DNA from: Botryococcus braunii
Lineage: Eukaryota; Chlorophyta; Trebouxiophyceae
Direction of reading: 5' to 3'
NCBI GenBank assembly: GCA_002005505.1
Contig: KV908352.1
Location: forward strand, 510,540-574,539
Length of the DNA stretch: 64,000 bases
Shown here: piece by piece, positions 17,468 through 29,147 of the stretch
How the letters are laid out: every line of letters begins with the position of its first letter
Position numbering within the stretch: the first letter of the stretch is position 1
Translations under genes and position numbers: made by a program
Notes under the pieces: generated by a model
The model's input: the letters and a program-made list of their open reading frames with translations, nothing else
Databases searched by the model: none
Told to the model about the DNA's origin: nothing

Positions 17468-20358
17468 TGGGCAAGCAGACTAAAGAGAGCTACCAAAGAT
17501 CCCCAGTATCAGCAACTGAACGTCTTCAGCTGTTGCACTTGGATGTAATTGGTGAGCTACCAATTCCAGGAGCTGAGGGTGAACGCTACATGCTCACAGT
17601 ACTAGACGATTACTCTAGAGCTGGTGAATCCGTAGCATTGACTTCCAAGTCCCAGGTGGGTGGTGCTGTTAAGTCAATCATCCTGTACTTGGAAAATCAG
17701 ACTAATCACAATGTTAAGGTGGTTAGGTCTGATAGGGGAAGTGAGTTTGTAAATGCTGACTTGCTTGACTTTTTTCAGTCTAAAGGGATCAGACATGAAA
17801 CGTCTGCTCCTTATACCCCTCAACAAAATGGAAGAGCAGAACGTTTTAACAGATCCTTGAAGGAGAAAGTTATAATGCTTCTTTTGCAGGCAAAAGCTCC
17901 ACAGAGCATGTGGGCGGATGCACTTCCAACAGCTGTTAGGTTGTTAAATCTCAGAGCAGTAAAGGGGAAGACAGCCACTCCCTATGAACTGCTGTGTGGG
18001 AGGAAACCATCAGTGCACTACTTAAGAGTGTGGGGATGCTTGGCGTTTATCAAAATACCAGATAAGGATCTGTCAGCCTTTTCGGCTAGATCTGAGGCTG
18101 GGATGTTTGTGGGATATGAGCCTGCATCAAAGGCCTACAGAGTTAAGGTGGGGAACAAGGTAAAGGTGTCAAAGAACGTCAAATTCTTTGAAGACAAATT
18201 AGGAATTCATGCTCTCACTCCCAGTAATTCTCTCACTGCTGAATTCTCCCAGGAGATAAATTTTGATCAAGTTCCATGCACTGATGATGGGGATGATTGG
18301 GATTTTGTACCGGTAGACCTCACTGGTGCATTGGAATTAAACAGGGAAGCTGGAAGGGGTATTGCCACAACTCTCCCAGCTAACATGGAAGTCATGCACA
18401 GGATGAATGATATCCTGAGAGGCTTGGGAACAGCGGAAGAGAGTGGTCCGAGTGGGTTATCTGGGCCAGGAGCTCCAGGGGAAGGAGTAGTGGGCACTGG
18501 GAACATGCAAAATCCAGTGTCACATGCACCAGACAGTTCAGGTGAAGAATCAGATAATCAACCTCCTGCTGAAACCAGTGACTCATTTGAGGAAATGCAA
18601 GGTGGTGCCAGGAATGGTGGAGGTAGATACGAACTGAGGCAAACGTTGGCAGAACCAGACAGGTATGTTCCGGGTACATACCACATTGGGGAAGCGCCAG
18701 TCACATATGCATCAGAAATAATCCCTCCAAATCAAAATGGTGCACAAGAGCAAGTGAAATTATCATCCAAGAATATCAAGGTTCCAGAGGACTGGTGGGA
18801 GGCTAAAAAATCCCCACAGTGGCCATACTGGTTTGAAGCCATGAATGAAGAGATGGATTCTATAGACTCTCATGAAACGTTTGAATATTGTGAGAGACCC
18901 TCTGATGCCAAAATTATTCCTTTAAAATGGGTCTATGCTCTAAAGACTGACAGTTTTGGTGATATTGTCAGATTTAAGGCGAGACTGGTGGCACAAGGTT
19001 GCAAGCAAAGGCCAGGTGTTGACTACTTTGAAACCTTCGCTCCAGTAAGTACACACACATCTAGGAGGGTGCTGTTAAATCTGACTACGTCAAATGGGTG
19101 GAAAGTTCACCAAGTTGATGTGAAAACAGCATTCCTAAATGGAACACTGGATGAGGAAGTGTATGTAGCCCAACCTCCCTGTTTCTTTAATGGCGATTCT
19201 AATGTTGTGTGCAAGCTACTAAGATCTTTGTATGGTCTGAAGCAAGCACCACGTGCATGGCACAAGTGTCTGGTTGAAGAGCTTGGAAAATTTGGGTTTA
19301 TAGCCTGTCAAAGTGATCCAGCGCTCTTCATCAACAAGGAGTCATTCAAGTCATACGTATACTTGTTGGTATATGTGGATGATTTGCTGATTGTGAGTGA
19401 GGATGTGGAATGTATTCAGTGTGTTAAGCAACAGCTGACTAGTATATTCTCAATTCACGATCTTGGTGAGATAAAGTCATTTTTGGGCTGTGAAATCAAG
19501 ATAAATGAATCCTCACATACTCTGAAAATGACCAATGTCCTGAAAATTGAGAAATTGGTGGAAGAGTATGGGCTGCCTGATCAGGGGAAGGAGGTTGATA
19601 CACCCATGTCAGGTTCCTTCTTGCCTACCCAAATGCCTGAACCTCCTAAAGGGATGACTGGAGAGCAGATTGGATCAGGAATTCCCTTACCAGAAGGTCA
19701 CAGGTATTTAGAATTAATTGGTTCACTACAGTATTTGTCAACAACTACAAGGCCTGATATTTCTCAAGCTGTGGGGATGTTGAGCAGATTTAGAGGACAG
19801 CCAACAACATCCCATTGGAATGGAGCAATTAGAGTACTGAGGTACCTCAACTGCACCAAATACATGGGAATTAAGTATACTGGATCAAATAAAAATGAAC
19901 TGGTATGCTTTGTGGATGCAGATTTTGCAGGTGATCTGGACAGTAGAAAATCCACAACTGGGTTTGTGTTTCTATTGAACGGGTCTGCTGTATCCTGGTC
20001 AAATAAGAGGCAAACTTCCATAGCAACATCCACTGTGGAGTCTGAATACATTGCTGTGAGTGCAGCAGTGAAAGAAGCCATGTGGGTGGGAAGTATGCTC
20101 TGTGAGTTGGGAGAAGAGATCACATGTGTAACCATGTATTGTGATAATCAGGGGTGTGTGTCAAACCTGAGAAATCACATGGTCTCTAAACACACTAAAC
20201 ACATCAGTGTGAGTTACCATCATGCACGAGAGAAGGTGGTCTGGGGTCAGATTGATCCTACATATGTGCCAACTACTGAAAATGTAGCTGACATGTTCAC
20301 AAAGCCACTAGCATCTACTGTGTTTGAAAGGCATCGTAACATGTTGGGAATGCAGTAA
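17458..20358 (+). CDS. B1 integrase core, reverse transcriptase, RNase H
   Basis: 966 codons, continuing the polyprotein after the TG slip; the first Met is not a natural start. The integrase triad is D29, D92 (RSDRGSEF) and E128 (NGRAERFN), with the usual 35-residue spacing between the last two. RT has KTAFLNG, LYGLKQAPRAWH and YVDDLLI near residue 639. RNase H follows with CFVDADFAGD, TSTVESEY and YCDNQG. It ends 38 bp before the 3' LTR, and all catalytic residues seem present. Codon use is more A/T-rich than in family A. Confidence 0.95.
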   Translation: MCVMGKQTKESYQRSPVSATERLQLLHLDVIGELPIPGAEGERYMLTVLDDYSRAGESVALTSKSQVGGAVKSIILYLENQTNHNVKVVRSDRGSEFVNADLLDFFQSKGIRHETSAPYTPQQNGRAERFNRSLKEKVIMLLLQAKAPQSMWADALPTAVRLLNLRAVKGKTATPYELLCGRKPSVHYLRVWGCLAFIKIPDKDLSAFSARSEAGMFVGYEPASKAYRVKVGNKVKVSKNVKFFEDKLGIHALTPSNSLTAEFSQEINFDQVPCTDDGDDWDFVPVDLTGALELNREAGRGIATTLPANMEVMHRMNDILRGLGTAEESGPSGLSGPGAPGEGVVGTGNMQNPVSHAPDSSGEESDNQPPAETSDSFEEMQGGARNGGGRYELRQTLAEPDRYVPGTYHIGEAPVTYASEIIPPNQNGAQEQVKLSSKNIKVPEDWWEAKKSPQWPYWFEAMNEEMDSIDSHETFEYCERPSDAKIIPLKWVYALKTDSFGDIVRFKARLVAQGCKQRPGVDYFETFAPVSTHTSRRVLLNLTTSNGWKVHQVDVKTAFLNGTLDEEVYVAQPPCFFNGDSNVVCKLLRSLYGLKQAPRAWHKCLVEELGKFGFIACQSDPALFINKESFKSYVYLLVYVDDLLIVSEDVECIQCVKQQLTSIFSIHDLGEIKSFLGCEIKINESSHTLKMTNVLKIEKLVEEYGLPDQGKEVDTPMSGSFLPTQMPEPPKGMTGEQIGSGIPLPEGHRYLELIGSLQYLSTTTRPDISQAVGMLSRFRGQPTTSHWNGAIRVLRYLNCTKYMGIKYTGSNKNELVCFVDADFAGDLDSRKSTTGFVFLLNGSAVSWSNKRQTSIATSTVESEYIAVSAAVKEAMWVGSMLCELGEEITCVTMYCDNQGCVSNLRNHMVSKHTKHISVSYHHAREKVVWGQIDPTYVPTTENVADMFTKPLASTVFERHRNMLGMQ

Positions 20359-20383
20359 CTGATTGTTGGCATGTCCTGAAATT

Positions 20384-20395
20384 ACAAGGGGAAGA
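20384..20395 (+). other. B1 polypurine tract
   Basis: ACAAGGGGAAGA directly before the 3' LTR (one T intervenes). Confidence 0.8.
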
Positions 20396-20396
20396 T

Positions 20397-21498
20397 TGTT
20401 GGAATTTGTGTACTGTCAGGACAATCCAAGGATGACAAATTTTAACCTGAATAAATTAGCTGTATAGTTGACAATGTGTTCAACTCAAAGGAAACTCTTT
20501 GATAAACAGCCAGTGGCCTTTATGGCCACAAGTAGTAATGGATAAAGTATCTAAGAACATGGTAGAGAAGGACTTTCCTGTTGTTTGTGGCTATGAAAAA
20601 TGAGTTTATCCTAATTGTTAATAACGTGATAAACTCAATTGGGATAAGGGCCAATTTCCAAGGCTCTGAACCTCAACTCTGATACGAATTCATGAAAAAG
20701 GGCCAGAACAGCGCAAGTCAACGCGCTGGTCTGATAATACTAGGAGCGACTGACCGAAGTCTCAAGCAGTCAATCCGTTGTGTTTGTGAAACGTCTTTGT
20801 TGTCTCAAACACTGACTCTCAGCCTGATCTCAATTAACTCTCATCTGTGTTGGCATCGTGGATGCATTGTGTCAGATTAAGAGGAGATCAGACTGGTGAG
20901 GCGCACGTTTGTCGCTTACGTTATTCTAGCAGCCATAAGTGCTGCTTTATTGAATTTAACTAAGAAAGTATTCTTGGTAATGTGCAGGCCTGTTAAACTG
21001 CTTCCATCATACAATGTTGTTGATGTTGAAAGTATTCACTTACTTGGTAAGCAGTTTACGCTGCACGTTGGTTTGCAGACAAGTAACCGCATTTGAATTA
21101 CCAGCAAGATACTGATTGTGTAACATGCACAGGATGACACATGCATATGTATCATCGTCTGTGATTTATAATATTAAATACAAACTGGATCTTGCAGGTA
21201 ATCGTTAGATAGACCAGTGTCGTATACTACCCGGTGTAAGTCAATCCGTTGTGTTTGTGAAACGTCTTTGTTGTCTCAAACACTGACTCTCAGCCTGATC
21301 TCAATTAACTCTCATCTGTGTTGGCATCGTGGATGCATTGTGTCAGATCAAGAGGAGATCAGACTGGCCTGTTAAACTGCTTCCATCATACAATGTTGTT
21401 GATGTTGAAAGTATTCACTTACTTGGATGACACATGCATATGTATCATCGTCTGTGATTTATAATATTAAATACAAACTGGATCTTGCAGGATCCACA
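20397..21498 (+). repeat. B1 3' LTR
   Basis: 1102 bp, same length as the 5' LTR, and it carries both the intron-containing and the spliced leader segments. A few substitutions separate the two LTRs, for example AGATCAAG versus AGATTAAG. Confidence 0.95.
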
Positions 21499-21503
21499 CG
21501 TAC

Positions 21504-21860
21504 AGGTGCGGTGCGGCAGTGTGTGTTGTGTCATTGTTGCTATTGTGAGAGTGAACAACCTTAGTGTACCCTGTAGTCACTTAAACAGACAAGGGAAAGT
21601 GACTGTAGGGAGTATAGGCATGTACTTGAACGTAGCCGCCTAGAGCCTTATCTAGTAATTGCTTGATCGATGCTTGAGTGCAATACAATGATGTAACGGA
21701 ACTGGTTGTAAAAGATACTGGGCATTTCAAATGCTAGTCTTGTCCAACAGTTGTGCATGATACTCAGCAGACAGACGTACGGACTGCAGCTGGAGTAACT
21801 TCGTATACTGACGACCTGTCTGCCTCGTACAAGATACGCCAATGCCCATAACCTTTTGCA
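21504..21860 (+). repeat. A4 5' LTR, right part
   Basis: Continues the LTR cut by B1, from AGGTGCGG to TTTTGCA. It contains the downstream leader segment (GGAACTGGTTG... to CTCGTACAAG). Joined with 13914-14247 it gives 691 bp, equal to the A2 LTRs. Confidence 0.9.
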
Positions 21861-21875
21861 GGTTATGGGCCCACG
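21861..21875 (+). other. A4 primer binding site
   Basis: GGTTATGGGCCCACG directly after the LTR end. The leader that follows (cccttccagctgagcc) also matches that of A1 and A2. Confidence 0.82.
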
Positions 21876-22262
21876 CCCTTCCAGCTGAGCCAAGGGCAGA
21901 CAGGAGTGCATGTCATCATCGGATGCAACTGTACTGGGTTTTCCACGGACTGGCCCGACGGCAAGAAGAGAAAAAAAAGGAACAACTGGATATTCACTCA
22001 GAAGGCCTACCTACAGAGTCTTCAATCTCTTGGGAAGTTTTTATCGTGAAATGACCTGAGTTTATCACACGTCGTCGTTATCGTGAGACCGTCAGTAGGT
22101 CCGGGTGGTCAGGCGATTGAATTGCTGAAGAATATCTTGCATATTAAGCTACACAAGGTTACATGCTAGACCTCGAAAGGGTGGAATACTTGGAAGTGCC
22201 GTGGTGTACGCCGGAAGGTTATGCTTAAGTCAGCTGTGTCAGGCTGAACGCTGTGAGAGGAA

Positions 22263-23217
22263 GTGAAGTGTATGACCAGACCTCAAACTCGTTCTCAAAG
22301 CAGGGTTTCTGGAAGTAATCCCAGCAGTACAGAGACTATGGCAACACTAGCAGGAGGCAGCACAGCCTCCTCAGGAGCTGGACAGTCAGGACAGACCACT
22401 GGAGGCACTGCAGCCAGCTCGTATGCATACACAATGAACTCCTCCAATCCCAAATGTCTACGCAGCTGAAGGCTGATCGCACTAATTTCAGGGCCTGGCG
22501 TGAAGAGCTGGAGTCCTGCGCAATGCAAAAAGGAGCTATGGGAGCGTTGGAGACAGCCATGCCTAAGACTGCAGAGAACGCAGCAGTAAAATATTTCATT
22601 TTGCAGTCTGTCCCACCCATGTGGCAGGACGAAGTCAAACAGCGGGAGAGCGCTTTTGACTTCATTCAGTGGATGGCAGACCGCTGCACTGAAGGGAAGG
22701 ACAGGGAAATAAACGAGAAGTGGATCAAGGGGCTCAAACAAGGCATGGTGAAGGGAGAGACAGTGCAAGAATGGTGCCACCGAGTCATCAGTATTGCCGC
22801 CTCCCTGGAGGCCAATAACCATCGGCTGGGCGACCGCCAGATCTGCAGGTATATGTATAAGGGGCTACCTGCAGTCTTGCAGAACGACGCTTGGGCAATT
22901 ACCTCCGCCAAGTCAGACCCCTACAACATGCTGGAGACGATCCTCACTGCCATTGAGAACTTGGAGCACCAGGATATCCCGTTGGCAGAGTCAGTGCAAG
23001 TCACAGCATCAGCTGCAGCAATTGTGGCAGCAGCAGCAGCAGCCGTGCCAGCTCAGGGTGGAATCCCTGGGCCTCCTCAAGGCGCTGGAGCTGCACCGGG
23101 CGCTGGAGCAGCACCAGGAGTGGGAGCTGGAGCACCTGCTTATGGTCAGGCCCCCTATGGCCCTTCTTCTCACAACGCTGGAGGCAGGGGGCGAGGGTCT
23201 GGACGTCGCAGGAGGCC
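22263..23217 (+). pseudogene. A4 gag, first part
   Basis: A first piece starts at 22271-22331 (MTRPQTRSQSR... and MATLAGGS...) and reads to NSSNPK, where a 1-bp loss near 22455 shifts into the frame of 22454-23217. That frame carries the capsid-like core (FRAWREELESC, WCHRVISIA, MYKGLPAVLQ) and the Ala/Gly/Pro-rich region up to GRGSGRRRRP. There C1 is inserted with TSD AGGCC, and the sequence resumes at 38643. Confidence 0.85.
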
Positions 23218-23940
23218 TGTAAACTTATGAGCTTGGCGCATCCTGTACGACCCGGCACGAGGGTGTTTAGTCCGGCGGCACTCTTGTTGTGTGTTGAGAA
23301 ACAAGCAGTGACGACTGTGTGAGACGACTTGACTGGCAACAGTTAAGAGACAAACATCCGAAGTGCTTTTGTAGTCCCAATCAAGTCTTACAATGCTTAT
23401 TCTTCTCTCTCATCACTCAATAATTCAAACTACTCCGTCTACGTAACTACCGGTAGTCTGTATTACCAGTGTCCGATGAGCTAAAACATTAGCACTCTCT
23501 TAATACACATTATCTAGACCTTTTCCTAATCCATTGTTCTTGTGGATTCAGAACTACAACCTCAGTTTACCTGTATGACCCGGCACGAGGGTGTTTAGTC
23601 CGGCGGCACTCTTGTTGTGTGTTGAGAAACAAGCAGTGACGACTGTGTGAGACGACTTGACTTGCAACAGTTAAGAGACAAACACCCGAAGTGCTTTTGT
23701 AGTCCCAATCAAGTGACTCGCCCTTTCGTGCCAGCGACATTTATCCTTCCTAGCAAACCGCGTCTGATTACCTCATTCTCTCTAATCGAATGAAATTGGT
23801 CTAGATTGGTCCCGGCAGAACTTCTAGGTTCTGCCACCTATTACTCATTCTAGGATTGTTCCCGCCACCTGATCAGAGCTGATCTGGCCACTATTACTCT
23901 CCTGAGGGAAAGGCACATGTCTCTCTTCTAAAATATAACA
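23218..23940 (-). repeat. C1 3' LTR
   Basis: 723 bp, TGTAAACTTATG...AAATATAACA on the plus strand. Two 144-bp leader segments lie at 23243-23386 and 23571-23714. In element sense the first ends CATACAG followed by GTAAAC, the 184-bp spacer ends TTGTAAG, and the second ends CGTACAG followed by GATG. The TATA-like site of other family C LTRs reads TAAATG here. Confidence 0.93.
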
Positions 23941-23952
23941 CTTCCCCTTGCC
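23941..23952 (-). other. C1 polypurine tract
   Basis: GGCAAGGGGAAG on the minus strand, directly before the LTR. Confidence 0.8.
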
Positions 23953-23958
23953 TTTTCC

Positions 23959-24800
23959 TCATAAAAACTTGGCCAGACCTAGCGAATCACGATGTCCTTG
24001 AAATACCTGTCTAGTCAGAGGCTTAGTAAAGATGTCTGCCACATTTCTGGCACATGGGACATATCTCACATCAACTTGTCCCAATGCAATGGCTTCCCGG
24101 GCAAAATGAAAGCTAATTGCGATGTGCTTGGTGTGTTTAGAAAGCACTGGATTTCTGAGGTGGTTAATACACCTCTGGTTATCACAGTGAATCTTAACAA
24201 TCCATGGAGAAGCTCCAATTTCCTCCAGGAAGCCTTTCACCCAATTTGCCTCTTTGACAGCTGCACTGGCTGCCATGAACTCAGCTTCTACAGTGGAAGT
24301 GGCCACAGCTGACTGCTTCTTGCTTCCCCAAACAACAGCACCGCCAAATACCCTGATGACATAACCTGTAGTAGAGAACCGATGATCCTGATCTCCTCCA
24401 TAATCTGCATCTACAAACCCTTCTAATTCCGTGTCCTTCCCTCCAAGGACCAGAACCAGATCTCTCGTTCCCTTTAAATACTTCAGCACCCGAATGGCTT
24501 CATTCCAGTGAGCTATGGTGGGATTAATTCTATAACGAGAGAGTACCCCCACTGCCTGTGCTATGTCAGGCCTAGTGGTATTGGCTATGTACAACAATGA
24601 CCCCAATAGCTCACAGTACATGTGACCAGGAGGCAACAGGCTCCCAGCACCAATATTGTCACTGTTGTCCTTACACATAGGCCACTGTGTGAGTGGTCAC
24701 AAAATCTTTGGTCATCGGGGTGTCAGGTCCCAAGGACTCCAGATCTAGCCCAAACTTCTCCACCAGTGCATCAATCTTAGGGATGCAGCTTAATGATATC
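23959..24800 (-). pseudogene. C1 RNase H part of pol
   Basis: The open stretch 23959-24678 covers the end of RT and the RNase H domain (GFVDADYGGD, ATSTVEAEFMAAS, HCDNQRC). Upstream a small insertion near 24685-24700 shifts the frame, and at 24800 the C2 element is inserted; RT resumes at 32859. CDNQRC differs from the usual CDNQGC. Confidence 0.9.
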
Positions 24801-25524
24801 TGTAAAATTTATGAGCTTGGCGTTTCCTGTATGACCCGGCACGAGGGTGTTTAGTCCGGCGGCACTCTTGTTGTGTGTCGAGAAACAAGCAGTGACGTCT
24901 GTGTGAGACGACTTGACTGGCAACAGTTAAGAGACAAACACCCGAAGTGCTTTTAAAGTCCCAATCAAGTCTTACAATGCTTATTGTTCTCTCTCATCAC
25001 TCAGTAATTCAAACTACTCCATCTACGTAACTACCGATAGTCTGTATTACCAGTGTCCGATGAGCTAAAACATTAGCACTCTCCTAATACACATTATCTA
25101 TACCTCTTCCTAATCCATTGTTCTTGTGGATTCAATGCTACAACATCGGTTTACCTGTATGACCCGGCACGAGAGTGTTTAGTCCGGCGGCACTCTTGTT
25201 GTGTGTCGAGAAACAAGCAGTGATGTCTGTGTGAGACGACTTGACTGGCAACAGTTAAGAGACAAACACCCGAAGTGCTTTTGTAGTCCCAATCAAGTGA
25301 CTCGCCCTTTCGTGCCAGCGACATATATCCTTCCTAGCAATCCGCGTCTGATTACCTCATTCTCTCGAAACGAACGAAATTGGTCTAGATTGGTCCCGGC
25401 AGAACTACTAAGTTCTGCCACCTATTACTCATTCTAGGATTGTTCCCGCCACCTGATCAGAGCTGAACTGGCCACTATTACTCTCCTGAGGGAAAGGCAC
25501 ATGTCTCTCTTCTAAAATATAACA
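24801..25524 (-). repeat. C2 3' LTR
   Basis: 724 bp beginning TGTAAAATTTATG and ending TATAACA, followed by the polypurine tract complement CTTCCCCTTGCC. It carries the two leader segments of family C. Confidence 0.93.
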
Positions 25525-25542
25525 CTTCCCCTTGCCTTTTCC

Positions 25543-27568
25543 TCATAAAAACTTGGCCAGACCCAGCGAATCACGATGTCCTTGAAATACCTGTCTAGTC
25601 AGAGGCTTAGTAAAGATGTCTGCCACATTTCTGGCACATGGGACATATCTCACATCAACTTGTCCCAATGCAATGGCTTCCCGGGCAAAATGAAAGCAAA
25701 TTGCGATGTGCTTGGTGTGCTTAGAAAACACTGGATTTCTGAGGTGGCTAATACCCCCCTGATATCACAGTGAATCTTAACGATCCATGGAGAAACTCCA
25801 ATTTCCTCCAGGAAGCCTTTCACCCAATTTGCCTCTTTGACAGCTGCACTGGCTGCCATAAACTCAGCTTCTACAGTGGAAGTGGCCACAGCTGACTGCT
25901 TCTTGCTTCCCCAAACAACAGCACCGCCAAATACCCTGATGACATAACCTGTAGTAGAGAACCGATGATCCTGATCTCCTCCATAATCTGCATCTACAAA
26001 CCCTTCTAATTCCGTGTCCTTCCCTCCAAGGACCAGAACCAGATCTCTCGTTCCCTTTAAATAGTTCAGCACCCGAATGGCTTCATTCCAGTGAGCTGTC
26101 GTGGGATTAATTCTATAACGAGAGAGTACCCCCACTGCCTGTGCTATGTCAGGCCTAGTGGTATTGGCTATGTACAACAGTGACCCCACTAGCTCACAGT
26201 ACCTGTGACCAGGAGGCAGCAGGCTCCCTGCACCAATACTCTCACTGTTGTCCTTACACATAGGCCTCTGAGTGGCCACAAAATCTTTGGTCATTGGGGT
26301 GTCAGGTCCCAAGGACTCCAGATCTAGCCCAAACTTCTCCACCAGTGCATCAATCTTAGGGATGAAGCTTAATGAAATCAGCCCTTTATCCCTATCTCTC
26401 ACTACTTGGCAGCCCAAAACATCTTTCACCTCTCCCAAATCATGAATGGTGAATTCTTGCTTGAGCACCCCTTCACTCTCTCAATCTCTCCCATGCCCTT
26501 TGAGACTATCAGCAAATCATCTACATAAATTAACACAAAGGACTTTCCTCCCTCTACAGAGCACTTCACATAGACACCTGCATCACTCTTGCAAACCTCA
26601 TAGCCCATGGTATGAAGCTTCTCATTGAGAGTATTATGCCAGGCTCTAGGTGCTTGCTTCAGACCATACAAGGCCTTCTTCAAGCGGCAGACAATATTGC
26701 CATCACCATTCTCAAACCCAGGGGCTTGTGTTACATACACCTCTTCTTCTAATTCCCCATTTAGGAAGGCTGTCTTGACATCCACCTGGTGGATCTCATA
26801 ACCCTCCTTGGCAGCCACTGCAAGTAGTGCCCTTCTCGATCCGTAACTGCTGGTTGGAGCAAATACTTCCATAACATCCACTCCAGGGATTTGCCTACAT
26901 CCCTGAGCAACCAGCCTGGCCTTGAATCTGATTACATTACCGTGAGCATCCATTTTCACTGAAAATATCCAGTGAACTGGAATCACCTTATGTCCACGGG
27001 GTCTGGGAACATACTCCATCACCTCATGAGCATCTAATGAATCCTGCTCCTCCTGCATAGCAGCCTTCCAGTATTCCCACTGAGGGGACTGCTGTGCTTC
27101 TCTCAAACTAGAGGGTACACTAATCTTGCTAAAACGCACCCCAGTGTGTTTCCCCTTTTCTCCCTGCTTCTCATCAGTGCCACTCTCATTCTCTCCAGGA
27201 CTCACTACTCTTCCACTGACATTCGCCGCACTGCAGACTGGTGCAGATTGTACTGTCTCTGAACTTCCTTTTTGATCTCTCTCCCTCTTTGACTCGCAGC
27301 GTGCCTTTTCAAGCTTACTGCTTCGCACACTTACATCATCCTCCCAGACACAGGTACCTCTTGGAAAGCTCTTATAATCAGGGGTCTCTGCAGAGTGTCC
27401 AAGCTTCCAATTCACCTCCTCTGTCACACCCTGACATATCTGATGAGCATCAGCCTCACCAGATCTCTCACAGACATGGCTGGCACCGTGATTTTTGAGT
27501 GTGCACTTCCCCTGTTGCAGACGTGCCAGATTCTCTCTCTCTCTCTCCTTCGTCCTCCTGCCAAACAT
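25543..27568 (-). pseudogene. C2 reverse transcriptase and RNase H
   Basis: Three open pieces (25543-25731, 25650-26468, 26426-27568) together give linker, RT (YVDDLLIVSKG) and RNase H (VDADYGGD, STVEAEF). Frame breaks lie at about 26462 (base loss after CTTGAGCA) and about 25760 (deletion before the DNQG motif). All family C copies share the same domain order and an Arg/Glu-rich linker. Confidence 0.9.
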
Positions 27569-28446
27569 GAGCGCTGGGGCGCTGGCCCAGTCGCACTCTC
27601 ACAAACAAAGCCCTCAGACGTATGGCTGGCACCACATTGCTCCCTGTCTGGGGTCTGAGATGGGCAATTCACACTCTGCACACAGCTCACATTGCTAACA
27701 TTGCTCTCAGGCATAGAACAAGGTCCCACCCGGGCAACTCAGCTCACTTGGACCAGTGTCAGTCTGTTCAGAGACTGCCCCCCTCTCGTCACTCACATGA
27801 CTAGCAGGTCTCTCATGATTCTGACCCATGTCCTGCACTTCCCCTGGTCCCTGTGACAAGGTGTCACGTTCAGTCAGCCCCTCTCGCTCACTGCTCTTCC
27901 CCTTTTCCTGTGCCAGCAGGATTTTACGTGCAGTGCTTCGTTTTTCGTATCGTTGCGATTGAGTCTGTTCAGCCGGCGGCTGATCTGCACTGTCCGGTGG
28001 TGCGTCTCGGAAGAACTGCTGTGCTCTTTCAGCATGTGCCTATGCTGTCCACAGTCCTGGCTCCCTCTAGCCATGTTGTGAAGGGTCTCCATCATCCCGG
28101 ACCGGTCCAGGTTCAGCAGTTGCGACTCTCCGGCAGGTCCAGTTGAACGTCGGCTGGTTGTCGTTTCTGAAGGGGGCTTCCCCTGACAGGCAGGCTTTGT
28201 TGTAGCCTCGTCAGAGGGTTCTGGGAAGGCGCTGTCAGGTCTGTTGCTGGAGCTGGGTGTGCTGGCAGCCTCTTTCCTGATGCTGGCCTTGAGGTTGTCT
28301 GTGAGACGCTCACTGGACTGCAGTTGGAGCTGTAGGTCTTCCTGGTATGAAAAGTTCTGAGCTTGCCCAGGGATAGTGTTTACTCCCACTCGAGAGGCTC
28401 CTCGAATGTGTTCCACAAATTCCACGTCTCTGCTTTCTCTCCAAAC
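27569..28446 (-). pseudogene. C2 integrase C-terminal region and linker
   Basis: The open piece 27874-28425 continues the integrase C-terminal part (EFVEHIRGASRVGVN) into a Ser/Pro/Thr-rich tail. The remainder up to 27568 reads the linker in other frames, with repeated Cys/Ser-rich blocks that also occur in C1 and C3. The solo family A LTR lies directly upstream. Confidence 0.8.
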
Positions 28447-29142
28447 TGTAAAAGGTTATGGGCAATCGGCTTTCCCTGTACAAAGCAGACAGGTCGTCAA
28501 TAGACGAAGTTACTCCAGCTACACTCCGTACGACTGTCTGCTGAGTGTCACACACAACTGTCGGACAAGACTAGCATCTGGTAATGCCCAGCATCTTTCA
28601 CAACCAGTTCCGTTACATCATTATCTTGTACACAAGCACCGATCAAGCAATCACTAGATAAGGCTCTAGACGGCTACGTTCAAGTACATGCCTATACTCC
28701 CTGAAGTCACTGTCCCTTGTCTGTTTGAGTGACTACAGGGTACACTAAGCTTGTTCACTCTCACAATAGCAACAATGATACAACACACACTGCCGCACCG
28801 TACCTGTACAAAGCAGACAGGTCGTCAATAGACGAAGGTACTCCAGCTACAGTCCGTACGACTGTCTCTGCTGAGTGTCACACACAACTGTTGGACAAGA
28901 CTAGCATCTGGTGATGCCCAGCATCTTTCACAACCAGTTGGTATTCACTCCGGTGGGGCAGCCTTAAGAGTTCATCCGACAAACGTGTGACCTAGATAGG
29001 ATTGTACCTTATGTTCGAAAACGTCCAGAATCTGCCGTGTCTCAAGGTACCTTATGCTCTCAATGGACCCATATCCTAATAGTGCACACACGAAGATCAC
29101 TTAAAGCACAAGGCATTCAATAATAATGTTCAGAACTCAACA
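28447..29142 (-). repeat. A5: solo LTR of family A
   Basis: 696 bp with complete TG...CA ends and an exact 5-bp duplication CAAAC (28442-28446, 29143-29147). No internal region is left, so it arose by LTR-LTR recombination. Both leader segments are present and contain the roughly 42-bp block missing in A1. Confidence 0.95.
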
Positions 29143-29147
29143 CAAAC

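Larger units (their letters stand above)
14248..21498 (+). mobile_element. B1: complete copia element, family B
   Basis: Two 1102-bp LTRs (14248-15349 and 20397-21498) with TGTTGGAATTTG...GATCCACA ends differ at only a few positions. An exact 5-bp duplication CGTAC flanks the element. Inside are a primer site, an extra ORF, gag-protease-integrase, and integrase-RT-RNase H. The only obvious lesion is a 2-bp TG slip in integrase. It lies inside the 5' LTR of A4 and is therefore younger than A4. Confidence 0.97.
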
